Assembly (NCBI GenBank): GCA_016702555.1
Contig: JADJDV010000007.1
Coordinates: 434,001 to 498,000, forward strand
DNA length: 64,000 nucleotides
DNA from: Burkholderiales bacterium
Lineage (GTDB): Bacteria; Pseudomonadota; Gammaproteobacteria; Burkholderiales; Burkholderiaceae_C
Direction of reading: 5' to 3'
Part shown: in pieces, positions 43,701 through 51,090 of the stretch
Numbering within the stretch: the first letter of the stretch is position 1
How the letters are laid out: each line of letters opens with the position of its first letter
The notes under the pieces: generated by a model
The model's database searches: none
Seen by the model: the letters and a program-made list of their open reading frames with translations, nothing else
What the model was told of the DNA's origin: nothing
Position numbers and translations under genes: made by a program

Positions 43701-44821
43701 TGACCGCGTCGCCGGCTCCCACGGTGCCGCTGTTCACGGCCGAGGCGGCGAGCTTCGGACTCGATCTGGCGCCGTTGCTGCAGGGCGTGGTCGACAGCGG
43801 GCGCTACATCCTGGGGCCCCGGGTGCAGGCTTTCGAGGCGGCGTTTGCCGCCTACGTCGGCGTCGCGCACGGCATCGGGGTGGCCAACGGCACCGACGCG
43901 CTGGAGCTGGCGCTGCGCGCGCTCGATATCGGGCCGGGTCGACGGGTCGTCACCGTCGCCAACGCCGGCTTCTATGGTTCGACCGCGATCCGCGCGGTCG
44001 GTGCCACGCCGGTGTATGTCGACGTGGATGAGGTTTCGCTGACGCTGTCGCCGGCCGGTCTGGCCGAGGCGCTGGCCGGGCAGGCGGTGGACGCGGTGAT
44101 CGTGACCCATCTTTATGGCCAGCTCGCCGATGTCGCGGCCATCGCCGATCTGTGCAGCGTTGCCGGTGTGCCGCTGATCGAGGATGGCGCGCAGGCGCAT
44201 GGCGCGCGCCGCGATGGCCGTGCGGCAGGCGCCTGGGGCCGCATTGGTGCCTTCAGCTTCTACCCGACCAAGAATCTCGGCGCGCTGGGCGACGGCGGCG
44301 CGCTGGTCACCCAGGACGCAGCGCTGGCCGATCGCCTGCGCAGCCTGCGCCAGTACGGCTGGTGCGCCAAGTACGAGGTGGCGCTGGCCGGCGGCCGCAA
44401 CAGCCGGCTTGACGAACTGCAGGCCGCGGTGCTGAGCGCCAAGCTGCCGCTGCTGGACGCCGCCAACACGCAGCGCCGCGCCGTCGCCGCGCGCTACCAC
44501 GCGGCCTTGGCCGATTTGCCGCTGCGGCTGCCACCGTCCACGGGTGAAGACTTCGTCGCTCACTTGTACGTGCTGCGCACGCCTCACCGCGCCGCCCTGC
44601 AGGCGCACCTGGCCGCCGCCGGCATCGCCTGCGACGTGCATTACCCCGTTGCCGATCACCGCCAGCCCTTGCTGGCCGGCAGCGCTGCCGCGCCCATCTT
44701 GCCGGTGAGCGAGGCAGCCTGCACCCAGGTGCTGACGCTGCCCTGCTTTCCCGGTCTGCGCGACCAGCAAATCGAACAGGTGATCGCCGCCGTGCGCGGT
44801 TTTCACGAAGGCGGCGCATGA
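43700..44821 (+). CDS. DegT/DnrJ/EryC1 sugar aminotransferase (FdtB/QdtB-like)
   Basis: PLP-dependent aminotransferase of 373 aa acting on a nucleotide-linked keto-sugar. GVANGTDALELALRALDIG is the cofactor phosphate region, EDGAQAHGA the cofactor-ring site, and FYPTKNLGALGDGGA carries the Schiff-base lysine. The C-terminal CDVHYPVADHRQPLL motif is typical of the 3-aminotransferases of the FdtB/QdtB/DesV group. With the ketoisomerase-acyltransferase at 45771 it should make dTDP-3-amino-3,6-dideoxyhexose. The ATG at 43700 overlaps the rfbA stop and is preferred to a GTG at 43697. It overlaps the next gene by 4 bp. Confidence 0.88.
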   Translation: MTASPAPTVPLFTAEAASFGLDLAPLLQGVVDSGRYILGPRVQAFEAAFAAYVGVAHGIGVANGTDALELALRALDIGPGRRVVTVANAGFYGSTAIRAVGATPVYVDVDEVSLTLSPAGLAEALAGQAVDAVIVTHLYGQLADVAAIADLCSVAGVPLIEDGAQAHGARRDGRAAGAWGRIGAFSFYPTKNLGALGDGGALVTQDAALADRLRSLRQYGWCAKYEVALAGGRNSRLDELQAAVLSAKLPLLDAANTQRRAVAARYHAALADLPLRLPPSTGEDFVAHLYVLRTPHRAALQAHLAAAGIACDVHYPVADHRQPLLAGSAAAPILPVSEAACTQVLTLPCFPGLRDQQIEQVIAAVRGFHEGGA

Positions 44822-45771
44822 GGGATTTGAGCCTGATCATCCCGGTCTACAAGAACGAGGCCTCGCTGCCCGACTTGCTGTCCGCGCTGCGCGCGTTGAA
44901 CGGGCAACTTCAGGACCGGCTGGAAGTGGTGTTCGTCATCGACGGCAGCCCCGACCGCTGCCACGAGATCCTGCGCCAGCAACTGCCGGCGCAGCCCTTT
45001 GCCGCCACACTGGTGCTGCTGTCGCGCAACTTCGGTTCGTTTGCCGCCGTGCGCGCCGGGCTGGAGCGTGCCCGCGGGCGCTGCTTCGCCGTCATGGCGG
45101 CCGACTTGCAGGAGCCGCCCGAGCTGGCGGCGCGCATGTTCGAGTTGCTGCAGACCGAGCCGGTGGATGTGGTGGTCGGCGTGCGCTCGGCGCGCGACGA
45201 CCCGGCGCTGCAGCGCTGGCAGGCCAGCCTGTTCTGGGCCGCCTACCGGCGCTGGGTGGTGCCGCAGATGCCCCCGGGCGGTGTCGACGTGTTCGCCTGC
45301 AACCTGGTGTTTCGCGATGCGCTGCTGGTGCTGGAAGAGCGCCGCAGTTCGCTGATCGCGCAGATTTTCTGGCTCGGGTTTCGCCGTGCCGAGCTGCCCT
45401 ACCAGCGGCGTGCGCGCGCGCACGGCGAATCGGCCTGGACCTGGCGCAAGAAGGTGTCCTACCTGGCCGACAGCGTGTTCGCCTTCACCGACCTGCCGAT
45501 CCGCGGTCTGCTGCTGGCCGGCAGCGTCGGTGTGCTGGCGGCCACCATGCTGGGTCTGCTGGCCGTGATCGGCCGGCTGATGGGTTGGATCGCCGTGTCC
45601 GGCTACACCATGACGATGGTGGTGATCCTGTTCTTCGGCGCGCTGAATCTGCTCAGCCTGGGGGTCGTTGGCTCCTACGCCTGGCGCGCCTACGAAAATA
45701 CCAAGCAGCGCCCGCAGGCGCTGGTGCTGGCGGTGCAGCACTTTGCCGGGGGCACGGAAGGAGCGCGGTGA
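44818..45771 (+). CDS. GtrB/DPM-type glycosyltransferase family 2 protein
   Basis: Membrane-bound GT2 enzyme of 317 aa. The GT-A fold opens with LSLIIPVYKNEASLPDLL, then VFVIDGSPD, LSRNFGSFAAVRAGL and the metal-site region MAADLQEPPELAARM. Two hydrophobic helices close it (about 230-255 and 266-290, LLLAGSVGVLAATMLGLLAVI and TMTMVVILFFGALNLLSLG). This architecture belongs to GtrB/ArnC-type enzymes that load a sugar on undecaprenyl phosphate. A GtrA-like gene and a large membrane protein follow, which supports that role. It is coupled at both ends by overlapping stop/start codons. Confidence 0.87.
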   Translation: MRDLSLIIPVYKNEASLPDLLSALRALNGQLQDRLEVVFVIDGSPDRCHEILRQQLPAQPFAATLVLLSRNFGSFAAVRAGLERARGRCFAVMAADLQEPPELAARMFELLQTEPVDVVVGVRSARDDPALQRWQASLFWAAYRRWVVPQMPPGGVDVFACNLVFRDALLVLEERRSSLIAQIFWLGFRRAELPYQRRARAHGESAWTWRKKVSYLADSVFAFTDLPIRGLLLAGSVGVLAATMLGLLAVIGRLMGWIAVSGYTMTMVVILFFGALNLLSLGVVGSYAWRAYENTKQRPQALVLAVQHFAGGTEGAR

Positions 45772-46529
45772 TGCCGGAGATGACCATTCATCCCTCCGCG
45801 GTGGTGCTGGGCCAACTGTCCGGCGCCGACGTGCACATCGGCGCGCTGGCCTGCGTGGCCGAGGGCGCTGTCGTCGAAGCCGGCGTGCGGGTGGGTGAGG
45901 GCGCGCTGATTGCCGCTGGCGTCCGGGTCGGCGCCCGTGCGTGCGTGGAAGCGGGTGCGGTGGTGACGCGCGATGTGCCGCCCAACGCCGTGGTGCAGGG
46001 CCATCCGGCGGTCATCGTCGGCTACGTCGACGCGCCAGCGCCGCTGCCGCAGTCGCGCGCTGCCGGGGCGACCCCAGCAGGCGTGCAGGCCAGCCGCGTG
46101 CGCGGCGTGCAGTTGCACAGCCTGCGCGAGGTGCAGGACATGCGCGGCTTTCTCTGCGCTACCGAGGTCGGTCAGGGTCTGCCCTTCGTGCCGCAGCGCT
46201 GCTTCTGGGTTTACGCGGTACCGAACCAGCAGATCCGCGGTGAGCATGCGCACCGCCAGTGCGCGCAATTCCTGGTCGCGGTGACAGGGCAGTTGCGCGT
46301 GGTCGCCGACGACGGCTCGCAGCGCGAGGAATTCTGGCTCGACCGTCCGCACCTCGGCCTCTACCTGCCGCCCATGACCTGGGGTATCCAGTACGGTTAC
46401 TCGGAGGACGCGGTGCTGATGGTGCTGGCCTCCGATCCCTACGATCCGCAGGACTACATTCGCGACTACGACAGTTTTCTGGCTCAGGTTCACGCGGCCG
46501 GGCAGCCGGACCCGGGGGGCTCGGCGTGA
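45771..46529 (+). CDS. wxcM: Bifunctional sugar acyltransferase / FdtA-type 3,4-ketoisomerase (WxcM-like)
   Basis: Two-domain protein of 252 aa. The first 90 residues form a left-handed beta helix of hexapeptide repeats (HPSAVVLGQLSGADVHIGAL, VRVGEGALIAAGVRVGAR, ending VQGHPAVIVGYV), as in sugar N-acetyltransferases. Residues about 112-245 form a cupin with the FdtA/QdtA signature RGEHAHRQCAQFLVAVTGQL and YLPPMTWGIQYGYSEDAVLMV. The cupin should isomerise dTDP-4-keto-6-deoxyglucose and the helix domain acylate the amine made by the aminotransferase. The product may be dTDP-Fuc3NAc or dTDP-Qui3NAc; the epimer cannot be told from sequence by eye. Confidence 0.88.
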   Translation: MPEMTIHPSAVVLGQLSGADVHIGALACVAEGAVVEAGVRVGEGALIAAGVRVGARACVEAGAVVTRDVPPNAVVQGHPAVIVGYVDAPAPLPQSRAAGATPAGVQASRVRGVQLHSLREVQDMRGFLCATEVGQGLPFVPQRCFWVYAVPNQQIRGEHAHRQCAQFLVAVTGQLRVVADDGSQREEFWLDRPHLGLYLPPMTWGIQYGYSEDAVLMVLASDPYDPQDYIRDYDSFLAQVHAAGQPDPGGSA

Positions 46530-46912
46530 GCCTGCGATCCGTCCTGCCTCGCTATCTGCTCTCGGGCGCGTTCAACACGCTGCTCAGCTATCTGCTCTAC
46601 CTGGCGCTGCTGCCGGCCATCGGCTATCGGGCTTCGTATGTCGTGTCCTTTCTGGTTGGTGTGGCGCTGTCGTTCCTGCTGCTGCGCTTTGCCGTCTTCA
46701 GGGTGCGCGGCCGGCGCCTGTCGGCGCTTTACGTGGCCGCCAGTCATGTGATCCAGCTGATGCTGGGTCTGGTCGTGGTCGAGATCTGGGTGTCGGTGCT
46801 GCGCGCGCCGCCGGCACTGGCCGCGCTCGCTGCCGTGGCGGTGTGCGTGCCACTGATGTTCCTGGCGCAGCGATGGGTGTTCACCCCCGATCACGAGAGG
46901 AGCGGGCATTGA
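46526..46912 (+). CDS. GtrA family membrane protein
   Basis: Small four-helix membrane protein of 128 aa. The GtrA pattern is clear: RYLLSGAFNTLLSYLLYLALL at the N-terminus, SYVVSFLVGVALSFLLLRFAVF, and the C-terminal LMFLAQRWVF. GtrA proteins are thought to flip lipid-linked sugar across the inner membrane for glycan modification. The GTG start overlaps the preceding stop. With the GtrB-like protein at 44818 and the large membrane protein at 46909 it makes a Gtr-like trio. Confidence 0.87.
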   Translation: MSLRSVLPRYLLSGAFNTLLSYLLYLALLPAIGYRASYVVSFLVGVALSFLLLRFAVFRVRGRRLSALYVAASHVIQLMLGLVVVEIWVSVLRAPPALAALAAVAVCVPLMFLAQRWVFTPDHERSGH

Positions 46913-48783
46913 GGTCTTCCGCTGGACACGGCCTGGTGTGTCGCCTCGCATTGGCGTTGCCCTTGTTGATGCTGGGCGCCAACATCCTGTCCTGGCTTCG
47001 GTTTGGCACCGACCTGCCGTTCTATGACGACTGGAGCGGATACGACCGCGGGAACATCGAGTCGCTGGAGTGGCGCCGGCTGTTCCAGGCGGCCAACAAC
47101 ACCATGGCGCCGGTGGGGCTTGCGCTCGACGCCCTGGCGCAGCGCTGGCTGGGCGGCAACGTCATCGCCTATCAGTTGATATCGATGACCGTGGTGCTGG
47201 GGGCCTTGCTGTGGCTGCAGTGGAGGCTGCTGGGGTGGGCCGTGCGCGACGACCTGACGCGTTGCGTTGCGTTTGCTTTCACGGTACCGATGCTGCAGGC
47301 ACGCACCTACTGGGGCGAGCAGAACCTGGCTTATCACCAGGCGCTGCCCCTGGTTTTTCTGCTGGTCGCGTTGTACTTCACTCTGGTGGGCGGCAGGCGG
47401 CTGTTGACTATCACCGCCACCGGTTTCGCGCTGGGGCTGCTGGCCGGCTTGTCCTACATCTCGGGTGCATTTACCACGCTGTCGGCTGGGCTGGCGTTGT
47501 TATTGATGTCGACCTGGCACAGGGTAGAGCCGTCGCTGCGGTTGCGCATGCGATCAGGCGGCGCTGGCGTACTGCTGGCCGGCGCATTCACCTCCGCGCT
47601 GCAGCTGTATGCCACGCGACTGGCACCGGACACGGACGGCTCCCGTCGTGTTCCGCTGGCGTGGCCCCATGAATCCGATTTCTGGATGTTCCTGGCCGGC
47701 AAGATCGGGCGCAGCTTTGGCCCCGGTTTCGGCTCCGTGGGCGCCGAGATGATCTTTGCGTTCATGCTGGGTGCAGTTCTGCTGGCGGTTGCCATCCGGC
47801 TGGCGCTCGCGTGCTGGCGCCGCAGCATTGCTGAAGTCGAGCCTGACGCGCAGCGGCTGGCCATCGTCTATCTGCCGCTGTTCGTGATCGTTGCCGTGTA
47901 CCTGTCGCTGGTGTCGCTGGGGCGTGCCGCCTATCGGGAACCATCGATCGAGGGTGCGACCGCGGTGTTTCTGCTGGCCTATCAGCGCTTTCACTTCTTC
48001 TGGGTGACCGCGCTGTTTCCGTGGGTGGTGGCGGCCCTGCCGTGGCTCTGGCGGCGTTCCGCAGTCCCGCCTTCAGTGAAGGCCGGTCCCTGGCTTGCCG
48101 TGGTGGCCGCCGTTGGCCTGGTCTTGTGCCTGTCGCGCGGCATCTTCGATGTGTCCACCTACTATCGCGACACGGGACAGGCGCGCGCGGCCGACATACG
48201 CTGCTTCCAGCGTCAGCTGGGAACCGGCGAGCCGATACAGTGCCCTGGCTCCCAGATCCTGCGCGACTGGACGCCCGCCTATCAGCATGCGCGCTCGCTC
48301 GGCGCGTCGTTCGTGCGCTACCTGCCGATCGTCGAGCACGAACCCCCCGCGCACTGGCTGCTCGACTGGCCGCGGACTCCGGCCCGCGGTCAGTTGCAGT
48401 GGCGTCAACTGACCCCGGTGTCTGGCGGTCCGGACTTCACGGCGGGTGAGGACCCTCAGATCGTGTTCACCAGCAGTGACCGGCAGGCCTTCGAGCAGTG
48501 TCGGGTGCTCGAGGTCCAGTTGCGCCTGCGACCTTCGGCGGCCTCGCAAGCCCAGGTATTCGTCCAACCCCGGGGCAGCGCGGGCTTCAGCGAAACCCAT
48601 TCGCGGATCAAGCCGGTGGCGGCATTCGCCGAGCCGATTGAGCGACACTTCGTGTTCGACAGCCCGCGCGGATTGGCTCGATCCAGTGGACTGTCGACAT
48701 TGATCGCCCTTGGGGTGGATGGCGTCGGCGGCGTTGAACTGCACGCCTTGCGGGCGAGCTGTCGCCTGGCGGCGGCGCGTTGA
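46909..48783 (+). CDS. Multi-pass membrane protein, candidate GT-C glycosyltransferase
   Basis: Unrecognised membrane protein of 624 aa. A TTG at 46909 is the best start because AGGAG lies 6 bp upstream and it overlaps the gtrA stop. About ten hydrophobic helices span residues 10-430. The first periplasmic loop has FGTDLPFYDDWSGYDRG, with acidic residues of the kind expected in GT-C active sites. The last 170 residues (TYYRDTGQARAADIRCF onward) are soluble and probably periplasmic. Its position after gtrB- and gtrA-like genes fits the serotype-type transferase of a Gtr module. Function is inferred from layout. Confidence 0.68.
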   Translation: MRSSAGHGLVCRLALALPLLMLGANILSWLRFGTDLPFYDDWSGYDRGNIESLEWRRLFQAANNTMAPVGLALDALAQRWLGGNVIAYQLISMTVVLGALLWLQWRLLGWAVRDDLTRCVAFAFTVPMLQARTYWGEQNLAYHQALPLVFLLVALYFTLVGGRRLLTITATGFALGLLAGLSYISGAFTTLSAGLALLLMSTWHRVEPSLRLRMRSGGAGVLLAGAFTSALQLYATRLAPDTDGSRRVPLAWPHESDFWMFLAGKIGRSFGPGFGSVGAEMIFAFMLGAVLLAVAIRLALACWRRSIAEVEPDAQRLAIVYLPLFVIVAVYLSLVSLGRAAYREPSIEGATAVFLLAYQRFHFFWVTALFPWVVAALPWLWRRSAVPPSVKAGPWLAVVAAVGLVLCLSRGIFDVSTYYRDTGQARAADIRCFQRQLGTGEPIQCPGSQILRDWTPAYQHARSLGASFVRYLPIVEHEPPAHWLLDWPRTPARGQLQWRQLTPVSGGPDFTAGEDPQIVFTSSDRQAFEQCRVLEVQLRLRPSAASQAQVFVQPRGSAGFSETHSRIKPVAAFAEPIERHFVFDSPRGLARSSGLSTLIALGVDGVGGVELHALRASCRLAAAR

Positions 48784-48825
48784 GTGGACTGCGCGCGTGA
48801 TCGGCCGATCGCAGACGATGTGAGC

Positions 48826-49386
48826 ATGGTTCGGATTCGCAAAAGCGCCTGGATCGAAGGCCACCGGCTGCGTCTGCGCAATGCCGTGGGGGGCGATGCC
48901 GAGTTCATCCTCGGGCTGCGCCAGGATCCGGCGCGCAATGCCCACCTGTCGATCACCTCGCCGCGACTCGAAGATCAGCGCGCCTGGCTGGCCGGCTACG
49001 CTGCCGATGGCGACCAAGCCTACTTCATCATCGAGTCTCTCGACGATGGCCTCCCGCTGGGTACTGTGCGGCTGTACGACGCGCGCGGCGACTCATTCTG
49101 CTGGGGGTCCTGGATGCTGGTGCCGGCCGCACCGCCGCTTGCCGCCATCGAGTCGGCGCTGATGGTGTACCGCTACGCGCTCGACCTGGGTTTTCGCGCT
49201 GCACATTTCCAGGTGCAGCGGGGCAACGCCACCGTGTGCCGCTTCCACGAGAATTTCGGTGCCCGGCGAGTCGGCGAAGACAATCGGCAGATCCATTACG
49301 CGATTGACGTGGGCGCCATCGAGCGTTCACTGCTGCGCTACCGCAGGTTTCTGCCGGGCGGCATCCGGTCCGGTCCGCTTATCTGA
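48826..49386 (+). CDS. GNAT family N-acetyltransferase
   Basis: Acetyltransferase-like protein of 186 aa with the RimJ/RimL-type GNAT pattern: IEGHRLRLRNAVGGDAEFILGLR at the start, then PLGTVRLYD (motif A region), ALMVYRYALDLGFRAAHFQV and GNATVCRFHENFGARRVGED near the end. Within a glycan cluster it may acylate an amino sugar, but the hexapeptide domain of the WxcM-like protein already covers that step, so it may act on a different group. The ribosome site is weak; an upstream start at 48784 is possible. Confidence 0.78.
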   Translation: MVRIRKSAWIEGHRLRLRNAVGGDAEFILGLRQDPARNAHLSITSPRLEDQRAWLAGYAADGDQAYFIIESLDDGLPLGTVRLYDARGDSFCWGSWMLVPAAPPLAAIESALMVYRYALDLGFRAAHFQVQRGNATVCRFHENFGARRVGEDNRQIHYAIDVGAIERSLLRYRRFLPGGIRSGPLI

Positions 49387-49402
49387 CACTTTTGCTGCCA
49401 CC

Positions 49403-49969
49403 ATGCAAGTCATTCCCACTGCCATCGACGGTGTCCTCATCCTTGAACCTCGTGTCTTCGGCGATGCGCGCGGCTTCTTCATGGAGAGCTACAACCGCAG
49501 CGCCTTCGCGCAGGCGACTGGCCTCGACATCGACTTCGTGCAGGACAACCACAGCCGCAGCCGCCGCGGCGTGCTGCGCGGCCTGCACTACCAGGTGCGG
49601 CAGCCGCAGGGCAAGCTGGTGCGCGTCAGCCAGGGCGCGGTGTTCGACGTCGCGGTCGACATTCGCCAGGGCTCGCCCAGCTTCGGGCGCTGGGTCGGCG
49701 TCGAGCTCAGCGCCGACAACCAGCGCCAGCTCTGGGTGCCGGCCGGCATGGCGCACGGCTTTCTGGTGCTGAGCGAGAGCGCCGACTTCCTCTACAAGAC
49801 CACCGACTACTACGCGCCCGAGCACGAGCGCTGCATCGCCTGGGACGATCCCGCCATCGGCATCGACTGGCCACTGGCCGCGCACGGTATTGCCGCGCCG
49901 CTGTTGTCCGACAAGGACCGCGCTGGCGTCCCGCTCGCGGCGGCCGAGTTGTTCGAGAGCCTGTCGTAG
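49403..49969 (+). CDS. rfbC: dTDP-4-dehydrorhamnose 3,5-epimerase RfbC
   Basis: Third step of dTDP-rhamnose synthesis; 188 aa, normal size and intact. The cupin signatures are FGDARGFFMESYNRSAF, FVQDNHSRSRRGVLRGLHYQ (catalytic His), FDVAVDIRQGSPSFGRWVGVEL and PAGMAHGFLVLSE. It is separated from rfbB-rfbD-rfbA by the amino-sugar and Gtr genes, yet it completes the rhamnose set, so all four activities are encoded in this cluster. It ends 3 bp before a broken gene and a poly-G block. Confidence 0.95.
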   Translation: MQVIPTAIDGVLILEPRVFGDARGFFMESYNRSAFAQATGLDIDFVQDNHSRSRRGVLRGLHYQVRQPQGKLVRVSQGAVFDVAVDIRQGSPSFGRWVGVELSADNQRQLWVPAGMAHGFLVLSESADFLYKTTDYYAPEHERCIAWDDPAIGIDWPLAAHGIAAPLLSDKDRAGVPLAAAELFESLS

Positions 49970-49972
49970 CCA

Positions 49973-50166
49973 ATGCGCCTGAGTTTTCGACGCCAGGGGG
50001 GGGGGGGGAAAAAAAGGGGGGGGGGGGGGCGGCGACGCCGCCGGGGGGGGGGGGGGGAGCCCGGGGGGCCCCCCCGGGGGGCGGGGGGGGGGGGGCCGGC
50101 TTCGCCACTCACTTCTTCAACGAACTTGCAACCCAGGACACTAGTCCGGGAGCCAGCGCCTGGTGA
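49973..50166 (+). pseudogene. Remnant gene whose interior is replaced by a poly-G block
   Basis: The ATG at 49973, 3 bp after the rfbC stop, opens MRLSFRRQ and then runs into homopolymer G. On the far side, a frame reading FATHFFNELATQDTSPGASAW ends in TGA at 50164-50166 and overlaps the GTG of the next gene. The operon overlap at both ends suggests a real gene between rfbC and the glycosyltransferase. The two ends are in different frames and the centre is not biological. The identity of the lost protein cannot be judged. Confidence 0.55.
49998..50094. other. Low-complexity poly-G/poly-C block, probable assembly artefact
   Basis: Nearly 100 bp made of long G runs, with a short A6 run, a C7 run and a few GGCGACGCCG-like bases. 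Nothing else in the window resembles it. It starts and stops abruptly inside what should be coding sequence. Confidence 0.85.
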
Positions 50167-50963
50167 GCATCACCGCCTCGATCGTCAGCCATGGTCATGG
50201 GCATCTGGTGTCGGCGCTGCTGAACCGGATTGCCGCGCTGGTTAATCAGGGCGAGCGCGGGGCACCGCGGCGCGTGCTGCTCACGTTCAACCAGCCGGAA
50301 TCCGAACTGCTGGCTGCGCTGGAGGGGCAAAGCTGGCCATTCGAGCTGGTACTGATCTCCAACCAGACGGTCGCCGGCTTCGGCGCCAACCACAACCGCG
50401 CCTTCGAGCGTGACCGGGCGCTGGGCGCGGGCACCGCTTTCGCGGTGCTGAATCCCGATGTCCGCTGGACGGCCAATCCGTTCGCACCCCTGTGGGTGGC
50501 TCTGGAGTCCGACCCCCATGCTGGTTGCGCCTATCCGATTCAGCAGGACGCGCATGGCGGCAGGCAGGACAGCGAGCGCTTGTTGCCCACGCCCTGGCGG
50601 CTGCTGCGACGCTACGGCGTGGGTCGGCGGTACGAAATTGACGGTGCGTCGACTCCCGACTGGGTCAACGGCGCCTTCATGTTGCTGCGCAGCGAGGCGT
50701 TCGCGCAGGTCGGTGGATTCGACGAGAGCTACCATATGTATTGCGAGGACGTGGACTTGTGTCTGCGCCTGCAACTGGCCGGGTGGCGGTTGGCTCGCGC
50801 CGATGACGCCGTCGTCGAACATGCCGCAGAGCGCGCCAGCCACCGCCAGCCACGCCATCTGCTGTGGCATTTACGCAGCCTGTTGCGTCTCTGGAGGTCC
50901 AGCGCATGGCGTGAGTATCGCGAACGGCGCGGCGCCGATGATCGGATATCAGGCGTGCGCTGA
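50163..50963 (+). CDS. Glycosyltransferase family 2 (rhamnosyltransferase-like)
   Basis: GT-A fold transferase of about 266 aa from a GTG at 50163. ITASIVSHGHGHLV and LLTFNQPES form the N-terminal region, LISNQTVAGFGANHNRAFE follows, and the DXD-like site is AVLNPDVRW. DWVNGAFMLLRSEAFAQVGGFDESYHMYCEDVDLCLRL is the typical GT2 C-terminal signature of rhamnosyltransferases. It has no membrane helices and would act on the cytoplasmic side in building the glycan. The start overlaps the end of the damaged gene. It is the last gene of the glycan cluster before gspE. Confidence 0.87.
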   Translation: MSITASIVSHGHGHLVSALLNRIAALVNQGERGAPRRVLLTFNQPESELLAALEGQSWPFELVLISNQTVAGFGANHNRAFERDRALGAGTAFAVLNPDVRWTANPFAPLWVALESDPHAGCAYPIQQDAHGGRQDSERLLPTPWRLLRRYGVGRRYEIDGASTPDWVNGAFMLLRSEAFAQVGGFDESYHMYCEDVDLCLRLQLAGWRLARADDAVVEHAAERASHRQPRHLLWHLRSLLRLWRSSAWREYRERRGADDRISGVR

Positions 50964-51090
50964 TCTCCGGTCGAACCCACCCGGAATCCGTGATACTCGG
51001 CCGAACTCCTAGAATCCTGCCCACGCCGCGAGTGAAGCTCTTGGATGGTGCGCCATCCGGTGTCGCCTTCGCCGCGCCTGATGAATCCAC

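Noticed and set aside
49998..50094. Poly-G block as a G-quadruplex switch or a natural simple repeat
   Set aside because: It interrupts coding sequence whose two ends are in different frames and occurs in an assembly with other indels. An artefact is far more likely.
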